From assembly GCF_022984075.1 (NCBI RefSeq), contig NZ_JALAAD010000001.1, positions 1,778,455 through 1,842,454 of the forward strand: DNA of 64,000 nucleotides, read 5' to 3'. This document shows positions 50,946-61,988 of this stretch, piece by piece. The notes beneath the pieces are model-generated. The model did not search any database. It had not been told where the DNA came from and was given only the letters and a program-made list of their open reading frames with translations. The position numbers were made by a program, and so were the translations under genes. Each line of letters begins with the position of its first letter. The stretch's first letter is position 1. Source of the DNA: Synechococcus sp. C9 (GTDB lineage: Bacteria > Cyanobacteriota > Cyanobacteriia > Gloeomargaritales > Gloeomargaritaceae).

Positions 50946-52849
50946 CTATTTCCTCCTTGGGGTGATGGGAAAACCTGAATAGCCCTTTCCCTTTTAAGTT
51001 CGTCAACAAATCGCCTGCGTGGCTCTGCCGTTGCACCAAATACGGTAACGGCTTCATAACCGTCAAAATCTGCAATCCACACTGGAGAAGGAATCACATC
51101 TCTATCTCTTCCCACGCCTCCACACAAAAAACGGTCATATTGTTCACCCCGCCTGCCCAGTTGATGCAGTTTTGCCAACGCATAGGGTTTGTTCCCTTCA
51201 GGGTTTCGTTGAGTAATCAGAATTTGGCAATGAGCATCTACTGCCTCTGTCCAGCGTGGTTGAGTGGGTTCAGCACATATTCTCAATTGTTGGGGATTGA
51301 TTGGTTGTCCTGTAACAGTTGCTAAGGCTTCAAAGAAATTTTTAATTCTCTTACGAAACAGTTCTGCAAACTCACGGGCAGACTCGGGCAATTCCCAGAA
51401 TTTATCTTGTGTTTTAGGTATCAAAGTGGAACCCCGCCACCAAGGTGCTCTATCCCTATTTTTACGAGAATAGCAAGGTCTTCTTGCACCTTGTCCAACA
51501 CCCCCAAGATGAAACATTAGCCAAGTTAAATTGCGAAATAATCGTTGGCTCGATTCTTTTTGCTCATCAGGGCATTCGTCAGATAGAGAAAGTACCAAAA
51601 TACCCGATTGTTGACCTACTGGATCATTTTTGCCTTGATAATTTGGTCGTGGCTCTTTTTGTACAATTTTTCCATCCAAAACTTCAACCTGAATCCATCC
51701 CCGTTGCGGGTGCGGTGTAATTGCCCCAAACAATTTACCTTCCCATTCCTGCACCTTAGAAGCTGGTAATACACCTAATCCAAATGCTCGAAACCAATAA
51801 CGCATCATGTTTTTGAATGCAACGGGGCGCACTTCGGCAATAGATTGGTTACGATAATTACCTAAATCTGCTCGCCAAGTAACTGTTTGTCGCCCATGAA
51901 TGAGTTGCCCTTCTAACTCAAAAGGCAAACGCAAAAATTCTCTAGGGTTAGGCGAGGGTTGTTCACTCACCAGCCGCCCATAACCCGAATTAATTTGTGA
52001 GCCAATTCCTTGAGCCAAACCTTTGATGAGCCATTTTTTGACCGTTGTTAACATCTCATCCATGCAGTTAATTCCCTTGCGAATACCAATCAAAAACGTT
52101 GCCTGCTTCAGTGAAAAGAATACATTAGGATTTGGATGGTATTCCAGGTTATTACCTTCCCAATTCCAGATATTATTAGCAATATCTACCGCTAGACCAC
52201 CAGATTTTAGCTCATTTGTAGCTACAGGGTACGCATCTAAAAAGACGATCTTGCCAGCCTTGTGCCTATCCTCAGCATCCAAATCCCCTAAATACTTAGC
52301 AATTTCCTGCTCTGCCTGGGCACGGGACAACCCTTGCGTCATAAATTCACAAATTCCTTGTGCTCGTGTAACACCCCGTAGCGTAGAACTAGGAATATAA
52401 GGCATCCCTAACGCATCAAAAGCAGGCAATAACATCTCTTCAGGACCTTTTGTACCTCCCACACGAATCCGCCACGGACAAGTCACTGTAAAGGTATTAC
52501 TATCCCCAGCAATCAAACGAGTGCGGCGATTCATTTCTTGCAACCGCTGGATATAGTCACCCCGACTCTCTGCAAAACTCACTAGTTGAACTTTTGTTCC
52601 TTCGTTATGTTGAGCATCGTGTGTTCTCATCCACCGCAAATACTCCACAAAACTCGCTGTTTTATGAGGTTGCGGATTGGGGTCTAGTATATGTCCCAAC
52701 CAGGGTGATGGCTCAGGATGATGATTAGAGGGATGATGACCACCACCTCCCTGACCACCGCCACGATTATTGCCTTGATTACCACCACCACGACCCCCTG
52801 GTTGTTGATGAGGGTTATTATTTGCAGGTCTAGGTCTTGTGGATGACAT
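50942..52849 (-). CDS. Cmr6-Cmr1 RAMP fusion protein with Gly/His/Asn-rich N-terminal tail
   Basis: 635 residues. Residues 1-50 are low-complexity (GRGGGNQGNNRGGG then HHPSNHHPEP). Residues about 110-300 match Cmr6: 'GMPYIPSSTLRGVTR' (148-162), 'IVFLDAYP' and the Gly-rich 'GIGSQINSGYGRL' (281-293). Residues about 310-560 match Cmr1: 'IAEVRPVAFKNMMRYWFRAFG' is cut to its core VRP...RYWFR (340-354), then 'GKLFGAI' and the Gly-rich 'GGVGQGARRP'. One protein thus supplies both head-end RAMPs. Its stop overlaps a Uma2 start. Confidence 0.82.
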   Translation of the reverse strand: MSSTRPRPANNNPHQQPGGRGGGNQGNNRGGGQGGGGHHPSNHHPEPSPWLGHILDPNPQPHKTASFVEYLRWMRTHDAQHNEGTKVQLVSFAESRGDYIQRLQEMNRRTRLIAGDSNTFTVTCPWRIRVGGTKGPEEMLLPAFDALGMPYIPSSTLRGVTRAQGICEFMTQGLSRAQAEQEIAKYLGDLDAEDRHKAGKIVFLDAYPVATNELKSGGLAVDIANNIWNWEGNNLEYHPNPNVFFSLKQATFLIGIRKGINCMDEMLTTVKKWLIKGLAQGIGSQINSGYGRLVSEQPSPNPREFLRLPFELEGQLIHGRQTVTWRADLGNYRNQSIAEVRPVAFKNMMRYWFRAFGLGVLPASKVQEWEGKLFGAITPHPQRGWIQVEVLDGKIVQKEPRPNYQGKNDPVGQQSGILVLSLSDECPDEQKESSQRLFRNLTWLMFHLGGVGQGARRPCYSRKNRDRAPWWRGSTLIPKTQDKFWELPESAREFAELFRKRIKNFFEALATVTGQPINPQQLRICAEPTQPRWTEAVDAHCQILITQRNPEGNKPYALAKLHQLGRRGEQYDRFLCGGVGRDRDVIPSPVWIADFDGYEAVTVFGATAEPRRRFVDELKRERAIQVFPSPQGGNR

Positions 52850-52870
52850 GGCTAGATTCTCCTAGAAAAA

Positions 52871-53524
52871 CTAACTCTTTTTTAGACTATCTGCGAGGGA
52901 TTGCCGAAACTCTCTTAACATGGCACTTGCCCCAATAGACATTCCTTGTTTGACCAATTGGGGAATCAGTGTCTTAACTAGCAAATCTGGAAACAATAAA
53001 CTACTCTCAGACTCACTGTACTGTCCATTGTTCAGCAAAAATATTTTGAGGCTACTATTATGATATATCCAAATTTCAGGCACAGCAATCGCTTCATAAG
53101 CCGAGAGAAAACTTTTAGAAGTTGCATCTGATTCAATTGCCAAATCAGGCGGTGGATAAATATCTACATCAATCCTTGCCATACAATCACGCACTAAATC
53201 AGCGTTAGTTACATAAAAACACGTATCAGGCTCAACACCCGCCCTATCTTTGCGATAAAAAGTAGTCGAGCCAAAATCTTCCCAATCTCTGCCCTGAGCA
53301 TCTAAAATTGCCGTCACAATGTAACCGATAAGGCGATGGGGGCGTTCATGTCTGGATAACGGTGACATAATTTCCAAAGCACCTTGATAGTAGGCAATCC
53401 GGGTATGGCGGTCTTCACTTAATTCTTCAAGAATGTTTTCCCAATCCTGCCAAGTTTGAGAATGAAGGATGATAGAGCTTCCTTCTCGTAAATCAATGCA
53501 CTTAAGCGGAATAGATACAGTCAT
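52871..53524 (-). CDS. Uma2-family nuclease-fold protein (CRISPR-locus copy 3)
   Basis: 217 residues. Asp100 in 'VEPDTCFYVTNA' and Glu131 in 'PDLAIESDATSKSF' are present. The basic residue is Lys137, only six after Glu, rather than about thirteen as in the other copies, so the active site may differ or be impaired. Its ATG shares one base with the upstream small-subunit stop (53524). A 21 bp gap separates it from the Cmr6-Cmr1 gene. Confidence 0.8.
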   Translation of the reverse strand: MTVSIPLKCIDLREGSSIILHSQTWQDWENILEELSEDRHTRIAYYQGALEIMSPLSRHERPHRLIGYIVTAILDAQGRDWEDFGSTTFYRKDRAGVEPDTCFYVTNADLVRDCMARIDVDIYPPPDLAIESDATSKSFLSAYEAIAVPEIWIYHNSSLKIFLLNNGQYSESESSLLFPDLLVKTLIPQLVKQGMSIGASAMLREFRQSLADSLKKS

Positions 53525-54021
53525 TAGCGATCATCTCCTGCTACATCGTGATAAACAGCAGATACCCAAAAGCTAAATTCACGGGCAATTTCCAAAGCAA
53601 GCCCAGTCAGACCAAGATAGTCATCAGCACTCAAGTTTTTTAGATTATCCAAACTTAAATCTGGCTTACCAGAAAGCTCTTGCAGACACTCAAAGAATAT
53701 CCTTACAGGGTCTTCCCTACCATCTTTGAGAATAGTTTCTTCAGCCTTAAGACGCATCAATCCCCAGGTGGAGAGATAGGTGTAAATCTCCTGAGCCATG
53801 CTTTTTTGTTTTCTGAGCTTTGCCTGATCATTAGTTCGAGTTCTAAGCTCACTCAAGCGTTCATAAACAGGCGTTCCTATTGTGCGTGGATCAAATAACA
53901 TAGCTTCATTTTTTGGTTGTCTTGGATTAGGAACAGTAGCAACAGGTGCAGGGGTAACTGCGGGAGTTGATGGCGAATTCGGCTTCGGAAATTGAGAGCC
54001 ATGTTTGTTCTTTTTAGACAT
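53524..54021 (-). CDS. Candidate type III small subunit (Cmr5/Cas11-like)
   Basis: 165 residues. A Lys/Pro/Ala-rich N-terminal tail (about 1-40) precedes an all-helical domain with 'KQKSMAQEIYTYLSTWGLMRL', 'IFFECLQELSG' and 'DYLGLTGLALEIAREFSFWVSAVY'. The size, helical content and position between Cmr4 and Cmr6-Cmr1 fit Cmr5, which lines the interference filament. No diagnostic motif exists for this subunit, so the call is by position. It shares one base at each end with flanking Uma2 genes. Confidence 0.6.
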   Translation of the reverse strand: MSKKNKHGSQFPKPNSPSTPAVTPAPVATVPNPRQPKNEAMLFDPRTIGTPVYERLSELRTRTNDQAKLRKQKSMAQEIYTYLSTWGLMRLKAEETILKDGREDPVRIFFECLQELSGKPDLSLDNLKNLSADDYLGLTGLALEIAREFSFWVSAVYHDVAGDDR

Positions 54022-54694
54022 TAGGATTCCTCCTTAGATAGGGAGTGCAATAACTGTTGGCTGAACCAAGAGGCGGCTGAGATGTTTGAGCCTAGTTTCA
54101 TTTGATCTATCGCTTCAGATAAAAGTTGCTCAGTAAACCCTGATATTAGTTGAGAGACTTCATTTCTATAATACTCTTGATTACTAAGAATGAAAATAAA
54201 AACTTGGCTACCTTGGGCATCAATAACCCAGTATTCAGAGATACCTAGTGCGGCGTAGAGGTGTTTCTTTTGATCTAAATCAGAATCCAAAGTAGTATCG
54301 GCGACTTCAATCACTAAATCTGGCGATCGCTGTTGCTCGAGATTGATTCTTCTGGATTCACCTTTTTGATATTGGGGCAGATTTTCTCCTAAATATACCA
54401 GAATATCAGGGGCGGCGGCTTGTTGACCTACCTTTTCCATTAGACAACTTCCCAAAATTTTAGATTTAATTTCAGGATGTTGCATTAGCCACAATCCCAG
54501 AATCAAGCCTAGAAGTTCACGCACTTCTGAATGTAAAATTCCTTCCCATCCCATATTTTCTACTAAAAGCTGATGATTGTAATAGAATAACTGTACTCGC
54601 TCCAAAGATGGGTCGTCTCTCAGTCGTTCATAATCTTGCCAAGTAGCCGTTTGCCATTGAGCATAGGGTTTAACTAAACTACCCACTAAAATTG

Positions 54695-54698
<4 letters not shown>
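54021..54698 (-). CDS. Uma2-family nuclease-fold protein (CRISPR-locus copy 2)
   Basis: 225 residues. Asp98 in 'AAPDILVYLGEN', Glu131 in 'PDLVIEVADTT' and Lys144-Lys145 in 'DLDQKKHLYAALG' are intact, with 'ISEYWVIDAQG' following. Its ATG overlaps the cmr4 stop as ATGA and its own stop shares a base with the small-subunit ATG. It is therefore bracketed by two effector-complex genes with no free base on either side. Confidence 0.82.
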
Positions 54699-56652
<1,954 letters not shown>

Positions 56653-56701
56653 TCATAGTTGCGTGGAAAGAAGTAAGATATAATAAAGAGGACGGGAGGC
56701 A

Positions 56702-56718
56702 TTGAAACAATATTTCAA
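56702..56718. promoter_or_regulatory. Palindrome in the cas10-cmr3 gap (candidate operator)
   Basis: TTGAAA-CAATA-TTTCAA, 6 bp perfect arms. On the minus strand it is followed by TTTATTATATC, a possible -10, suggesting an internal promoter for cmr3 onward. The binding factor is unknown; the WYL regulator in this locus is one candidate. Confidence 0.4.
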
Positions 56719-56748
56719 ATAACGTAAGTATGCTGGCGGTATTCATCA

Positions 56749-59700
56749 TCACTCTCCAAGTCTAATAGAGCGATTGCGTAAATTAAAAGCGGCTAATTTT
56801 AACCAATTTTGAATTTGCCTATCTCGTTCCTTTACTTGGCTATACTCCCAGATATGCTCCAGAAACGCACAGAGCTTTTGGTGGAAATCATTCTTTGCAT
56901 CTTGGTTACCTTGGAATATATCCCGCCGTTCACAAAAAACAACTACCCACTTTGAGATGGCTTCTTGAATCGGCGCAGGATGTTGCTCCCAAATTTGTAC
57001 GGCTTGTTCAAATAGAGACCCTTCCTCTTCCTCTAAATTATATTTCTTCCAGTCAAAGTCCAAAATGTCTTTCCATTTATCAAACGTCTCGAATTTACTC
57101 GTAGCCTGTAGCTGATTACCATTGGCGTAAAGTACCCGCACCTGCACGGCATCTTTTTTATTGCCCTGATCGTCTTCATGTTGCTTGGCTTGTTTTTCTG
57201 CTTCCCAAAGATTCTCTAAAGCAATCGCTAATGGTACGGATTGATGAGCAATCACAATACCAAAACTGATGGTTGCTGCTGAACCCATCGTAAATAAAGG
57301 ACGCTTGCTCAATCCCTTGGGCAATGTTGACTTTTTCCATAGCCAGTAATTGCCCCGATTCTCAAATTCTCCGGCAGGGTCATCTTGTCCCCGAAAACAC
57401 TGACGAATATCCCACAACCACTCATCCCATTCCCATAGATTGGTGTAAGCTAAAACATCATCCCCACCTCCATAAATCAGACGACCTGCATACCGCCGCT
57501 CTGTTAAATAAGGTACAAGTTGATTGGAAAAATCTAATAGCGCACGGCTCAAGGCATTGTGGGTGGATGGTCCCATGCGTTTTTTGATTTCTTGGTTCTT
57601 AACAAACTCACTAAATTGAGACCGAACCTCGGCAAGTTCTTGGGCATTAAACACATCACCAATTTGTTGTTCATGACCATCGGCAAGGTATTTTAATGGT
57701 GTGGGTAAATACTCATAGTATTTTTTCATTCTTGTACCCTTGAGCCATTCACTCATGCCGTCCCCATCGCCCGCCGCTAGCACGTACCAATTTGCTGGAT
57801 TGACGCCGGGATAAAACTCCTTCAAAATTTGATTAATTTGATTTTGATACTCTTTTTTAATCACATCATCAACATCAGCATCTTCTACCAGCCAACCTGC
57901 ATTTAACAAACGAGGATGATACTGAAATTTTCGTTGATGTTCATCTGCCCAAGGAATTCCCCATCTATTGTGCATATCTCGAATGACTTCATTGACCCAA
58001 GGATGTTCTTGCTGAATTGCTGCACAAGCACGTTCAAAATGTTCTCTCTCTCTTTGTCCATGCCTCTCTCTTTGTTCATGCGTTTTAAGGTAACCAGCAA
58101 CACCACCGGTTAAATCGGGATAGGATGCAGCAATTTTTTCCTCTTCACAACCAGGGAAAAGTTTAGGCACAATTTTGTGCAAAACCCGCTTGACAGTTTC
58201 GGTGGCATTGAGCTGTTCCCGACCATCAAAAAGCCCTGCACTTCGTGCCCAATAGTGCTGGCTCTCTCCCTCTGTAATCCAGGAATCACCCGGAGAGGGA
58301 TGCACCACTGAGCCGATACCAGAGATAGTGCTACGAGGACCAAAAGCTACAGGTAACTCCCAATCACGGGCATTTTTACAAGCCGCTTGTACCCTGCGGG
58401 TTTCATCCACCACTGCCGCCCACCAAGAACCGATATTCACTCCAGGCTTATATTGCCGACGTTCTTTAGTTTTAGGGTCAATGAAACTCGCACGCAAAAA
58501 TGCCAGCTCTTTATCCAGAAATAGTCGCTGTTTATCAGTCAAGTGATAGGTTTGATTCTGAGAACATACCCATTGATCCTCATCAATAGACCCTTGAGAA
58601 CGTAAAATTCCTGTATCTTTTAATAGATAGTTAGGATGACCCAACGGAACCGCCGCCCAGTAGTGTTGCCATTGATGTTCTAGCCAGCCTTGCCAAGTCA
58701 AGTCCGATTCATCCAGCCTACGTTGCATCCAATATCTCTCTCGTAAAAAGTTAAATGTTAATTTGCCTAAATGTAGCCACTCTTCCCGTAATGTTTGCTG
58801 AGCCATTTGCATAGCGGCTTTAACTTTGTCCTCCGGTAACAACACCATAATCACATTCGGAAATCCGGCTGTTAGCAATTTTTCCGCCGACGGTTTTTTA
58901 ACTAAATCTGAGAAATCTGGGTACTTCTCTAGTAACCAATAATCAATCAAGGGCTGAGCATATAAACTCGGATAAAGTAAGCAGTCCGGCCCGTATTTTA
59001 GGGCTAATTTCCAGCAAATTCTGGCTGATAGATAATGCAATAACCAAGACCCTGCCCAAAAGTCCCGCATTTTGCGACTGGCTTTGATGAGTTCTTGGAT
59101 GGGACTGAAGGTAAATGTAGCCAGATAGGGACGGGTTTTCTGAGGCTCAGTATATCCTGCCAAACATCCCGCTAGCGCCGAGGTAATACTTGCATGACTC
59201 CAAATAGAACCATCCGGTAAACGCGTTTCCGCAGGCATGAGCATTAAACTATCGTCATTAAATTCTCGGCAAATTGCCTCTGGAAAACACCGCCAAAACC
59301 ACCAAAAGACCTGTGGATAATCATTTTCTTCTTGTTTGATCCAATCGGGAACGACTGATTCCTCTCGTTGCCGTAAATACTCGGCACGATTCCCAGCTCT
59401 GCTTAAATCCCTATGGTTATCAGGTTGTAATTCCCAAAAAATTGTTCCTGCTGATAATAAATGGGTTATTTCCAGTCCAGTTCCAAGTGTCAAACCCCGG
59501 TCAATCGTTTGGTAATCAATAGCAACAGGTAAATTGCCAATCGCTGAACGGTCACTAGCAGATGCAACCAAATCCGCATCACCAATATATTTTTGATAAT
59601 CAGAAGCATCACTCGATTTGGGAGAAACCCAATCCTGCATAACCTGTAATAACCGCCAAACTCCTTCCCTTCCCCGACCCGAAGCATCATGGAGAGCTTT

Positions 59701-59760
59701 CAAGGCTGGGTCATGCAGTAGTCCCCATATTTTGGCTTGCCAGTAATGTTTTTGAGACAT
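56749..59760 (-). CDS. cmr2: Cas10/Cmr2 with HD nuclease and GGDD cyclase motifs
   Basis: About 1003 residues from ATG 59760 (MSQKHYWQAKIWGLLHDPA), chosen because AGGAG lies seven bases upstream; the frame from 59781 would add seven residues. Counting from 59781, the HD motif is 'LLHDPALKAL' (His23-Asp24) with 'ADLVASASDR' and 'IWSHASITSALAG' nearby. The palm motif 'YGGGDDVLAY' (770-779) carries the GGDD of cyclic-oligoadenylate synthesis, and 'LAAGDGDGMSEWL' (668-680) opens that palm. Both activities should be intact: ssDNase and cOA synthase. It lies upstream of cmr3 and downstream of the CARF-HEPN gene. Confidence 0.94.
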   Translation of the reverse strand: MSQKHYWQAKIWGLLHDPALKALHDASGRGREGVWRLLQVMQDWVSPKSSDASDYQKYIGDADLVASASDRSAIGNLPVAIDYQTIDRGLTLGTGLEITHLLSAGTIFWELQPDNHRDLSRAGNRAEYLRQREESVVPDWIKQEENDYPQVFWWFWRCFPEAICREFNDDSLMLMPAETRLPDGSIWSHASITSALAGCLAGYTEPQKTRPYLATFTFSPIQELIKASRKMRDFWAGSWLLHYLSARICWKLALKYGPDCLLYPSLYAQPLIDYWLLEKYPDFSDLVKKPSAEKLLTAGFPNVIMVLLPEDKVKAAMQMAQQTLREEWLHLGKLTFNFLRERYWMQRRLDESDLTWQGWLEHQWQHYWAAVPLGHPNYLLKDTGILRSQGSIDEDQWVCSQNQTYHLTDKQRLFLDKELAFLRASFIDPKTKERRQYKPGVNIGSWWAAVVDETRRVQAACKNARDWELPVAFGPRSTISGIGSVVHPSPGDSWITEGESQHYWARSAGLFDGREQLNATETVKRVLHKIVPKLFPGCEEEKIAASYPDLTGGVAGYLKTHEQRERHGQREREHFERACAAIQQEHPWVNEVIRDMHNRWGIPWADEHQRKFQYHPRLLNAGWLVEDADVDDVIKKEYQNQINQILKEFYPGVNPANWYVLAAGDGDGMSEWLKGTRMKKYYEYLPTPLKYLADGHEQQIGDVFNAQELAEVRSQFSEFVKNQEIKKRMGPSTHNALSRALLDFSNQLVPYLTERRYAGRLIYGGGDDVLAYTNLWEWDEWLWDIRQCFRGQDDPAGEFENRGNYWLWKKSTLPKGLSKRPLFTMGSAATISFGIVIAHQSVPLAIALENLWEAEKQAKQHEDDQGNKKDAVQVRVLYANGNQLQATSKFETFDKWKDILDFDWKKYNLEEEEGSLFEQAVQIWEQHPAPIQEAISKWVVVFCERRDIFQGNQDAKNDFHQKLCAFLEHIWEYSQVKERDRQIQNWLKLAAFNLRNRSIRLGE

Positions 59761-59792
59761 GGTTGCTCCTTTTGGTTTCATGTAGTTTTAGA

Positions 59793-61055
59793 TTAACAGT
59801 GATTAGAATCAACCTCTTCCAATTGCGATGATTGCGTTAAAGAAGGGAAAAGGGATTGTAGGGTGCATACTAATTTTTCTTGGACAAATTTCTCTAAAGC
59901 CTGACTATTGAGTGGCGATTCATTCATCTGCACATGGGCAATATCATTACGGTATTGAGTTAATTGTGACCAAAAGTTTGCTAGAGCTTTAGCGTCTTTG
60001 ACGTGGGAAGCAATAGGTTGTTTAAGAGTAGGATTTTGATAGTCAATCATTTTGCCAAGTTGCTTTTCCACTGCCTCACGATGCTCCCGTTCTAAGTATT
60101 TATCACGTCCATCTAATAAGCATAAGGCAGAAACGACCCACTCCCGTGCCATTAATAGTGCATGAACGGTAAATCGCTTTTCTACATACCACTGCAAAAG
60201 CAAAAATTGCTTGTATATTTCCTCTTTTTTATCTGCATTAGCATTAGATAGAGCCAATGGCGTATAGCTCTGGCGCACCTGTTCTAACATCAGACCAAAT
60301 GGCTTAGAAAATACCCCAATTTCTTGTTCGAGTTCTGGCGTGGAATGCCTTATCAATTTTGGCAAATCTTCCTGAAGTAAATGCATAGGTCGTATCAATT
60401 CAATCGAACGAGAGACATTATGAATCGCTCGACCAAAATTTTGTAATTTAGTTGGTTTCTGCATATCCATTGCCAGTTTTTGAGGACGGTAGAAATCCTG
60501 CTGTACTGTATCTAACAAATTCCCCAAATCAACCGAAGAACCCGTAGTAATGAATTTGTCCGTAGCGGTGAGCCAATCTAGTAAGGACAGGGCTGGGGTT
60601 AGGTCAACAATTGGACTTTCAGATGCCTCGCCACGATAGAGACCATAGTATAAACCTTGAATTTCCACATTTTTCGCCTTGCGTAATAATGCTGCACCTA
60701 GAAGCACCAACACCGGAATCGAACGAAACGCATGGGTAATATCAAAGATAATCTGGTCTTGGGGATCAATACTGTCAACTAATATTTCAAAAATGCGCCA
60801 AATTGCCTCTTCTGTTTCAAGCGAAGGTATATGGCGGTCTTGTACCTGAACCGTTGGCGGCAAACAGGATTTCAGAGATTCCCAATGTTTTTGTCGGGCT
60901 TCGGAAGTGAGTAGAACGATTACCTTTTCAATGGGAAAGATTTGACAGAAGGCTTGGGCAACATAACAGGTTTTTGCCGCTTTTTGGTCAGCAAAGTGAT
61001 AAATTGTCGGTCTGTAGTCACCTGTGCCGATGGTGGTTAAAAGGGTTTTGGTCAT
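59793..61055 (-). CDS. CARF-HEPN ribonuclease, Csx1/TM1812-like
   Basis: 420 residues. The N-terminal CARF domain starts 'LLTTIGTGDYRP' and has the family motif 'FDITHAFRSIPVLVLLGAALLRK', cut to DITHAFRSIP (105-114), which contacts cyclic oligoadenylate. The C-terminal HEPN domain carries R-N-D-I-A-H (Arg369 to His374), the RxxxxH ribonuclease active site. On binding cOA from Cas10 such proteins degrade RNA without sequence specificity. It is 32 bp upstream of cas10. Confidence 0.9.
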   Translation of the reverse strand: MTKTLLTTIGTGDYRPTIYHFADQKAAKTCYVAQAFCQIFPIEKVIVLLTSEARQKHWESLKSCLPPTVQVQDRHIPSLETEEAIWRIFEILVDSIDPQDQIIFDITHAFRSIPVLVLLGAALLRKAKNVEIQGLYYGLYRGEASESPIVDLTPALSLLDWLTATDKFITTGSSVDLGNLLDTVQQDFYRPQKLAMDMQKPTKLQNFGRAIHNVSRSIELIRPMHLLQEDLPKLIRHSTPELEQEIGVFSKPFGLMLEQVRQSYTPLALSNANADKKEEIYKQFLLLQWYVEKRFTVHALLMAREWVVSALCLLDGRDKYLEREHREAVEKQLGKMIDYQNPTLKQPIASHVKDAKALANFWSQLTQYRNDIAHVQMNESPLNSQALEKFVQEKLVCTLQSLFPSLTQSSQLEEVDSNHC

Positions 61056-61073
61056 GGTACACCGTGCTACTTT

Positions 61074-61775
61074 TTAGGATTCAGGGAGATTGATGCCGTG
61101 TTCCCGCAATAAACGTAGGTAATGGTCAGCCCGTTGCCGTTCAATTTCAGCCTGTTCTTCGCCAGTTAATAACAGGTTCCCATCTTCGTCACACCACCGT
61201 AGCCATTCGACGGTAACACCTTCATATTTACCGTTCCACAAAGTTAGCCCCAATCCTACCTTGGGCATCCAATTGGACTCGTACGGAACAAACGCAGTAC
61301 CCTCCCGTTCAAAAATGGTTAAGGACGCCCCCTGTAACTCGGTTAATTGATGTAAAGGATCATAGACAATGTAGTAACCGACTCCGGCATGGGCATAGTC
61401 TCTCAATTTGCGACCTAGCTCATGACCCTTGCGGTTCGAGACAATTTCAATGACCACATCCGGCGGTTTTCCCATTTCCCAAACAAAGTAGGTGCGGTCT
61501 TCTTTGCGCTCAAAATTTTCCGGGCAAGAAACTTCTAAACTCACCATCACATCCGGTACCAAAGGAGGTGCTTTGAGGGTGTAAAAAAGCCCCACATTCG
61601 CCGTAACTAAAAAAGGAACCCCTGGTTTGAAGGAGGCATACAGAGCCGAGGTCAACAGCCGTTGCAACTTTTCGGAGTAAAGACTATCCACAGGCTGATC
61701 ATCCTCAATCACCACATCACTAATGTCAGGGCGGACAGGAATAACCGCAAGCTCTTCAGCAGGGGGCAGTGTCAT
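61074..61775 (-). CDS. Uma2-family nuclease-fold protein (CRISPR-locus copy 1)
   Basis: 233 residues. Asp75 in 'LVPDVMVSLE', Glu110 in 'PDVVIEIVSN' and Lys123 in 'LGRKLRDYAHAG' give the PD-(D/E)XK set. The C-terminal helix 'TGEEQAEIERQRADHYLRLLREHGINLPES' is a common Uma2 tail with an acidic coiled coil. It is the first gene of the csx-cas10-cmr run, 18 bp before the CARF-HEPN gene. Confidence 0.82.
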   Translation of the reverse strand: MTLPPAEELAVIPVRPDISDVVIEDDQPVDSLYSEKLQRLLTSALYASFKPGVPFLVTANVGLFYTLKAPPLVPDVMVSLEVSCPENFERKEDRTYFVWEMGKPPDVVIEIVSNRKGHELGRKLRDYAHAGVGYYIVYDPLHQLTELQGASLTIFEREGTAFVPYESNWMPKVGLGLTLWNGKYEGVTVEWLRWCDEDGNLLLTGEEQAEIERQRADHYLRLLREHGINLPES

Positions 61776-61823
61776 AGCAATTATTACGGGGGATAATTTT
61801 ATGATACTCTAAAAAAAACACCA

Positions 61824-61910
61824 GTGGGTACTTCTATCAAGTCGGAATATTATCAATTCAGAATATGTGGTCGCAGAGCGACGCTAACTTGGTTCTAAAT
61901 AAGATTTGAT
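61824..61910. repeat. Mini-element remnant
   Basis: GTGGGTACTTCTATCAAGTC at left and a reduced core 'GGTCGCAGAGCGACGC' plus 'TTGGTTCTAAATAAG' remain; no right end. It lies in the 213 bp gap between the WYL regulator and Uma2 copy 1. A promoter for the effector operon should be in this gap. Confidence 0.5.
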
Positions 61911-61988
61911 TATGATTAAAATAATTTTTTTCTAAGTGCCAACAAATGCAGGCATCCTGATGCTTAATATTAATTTTAGTATTGTTTT

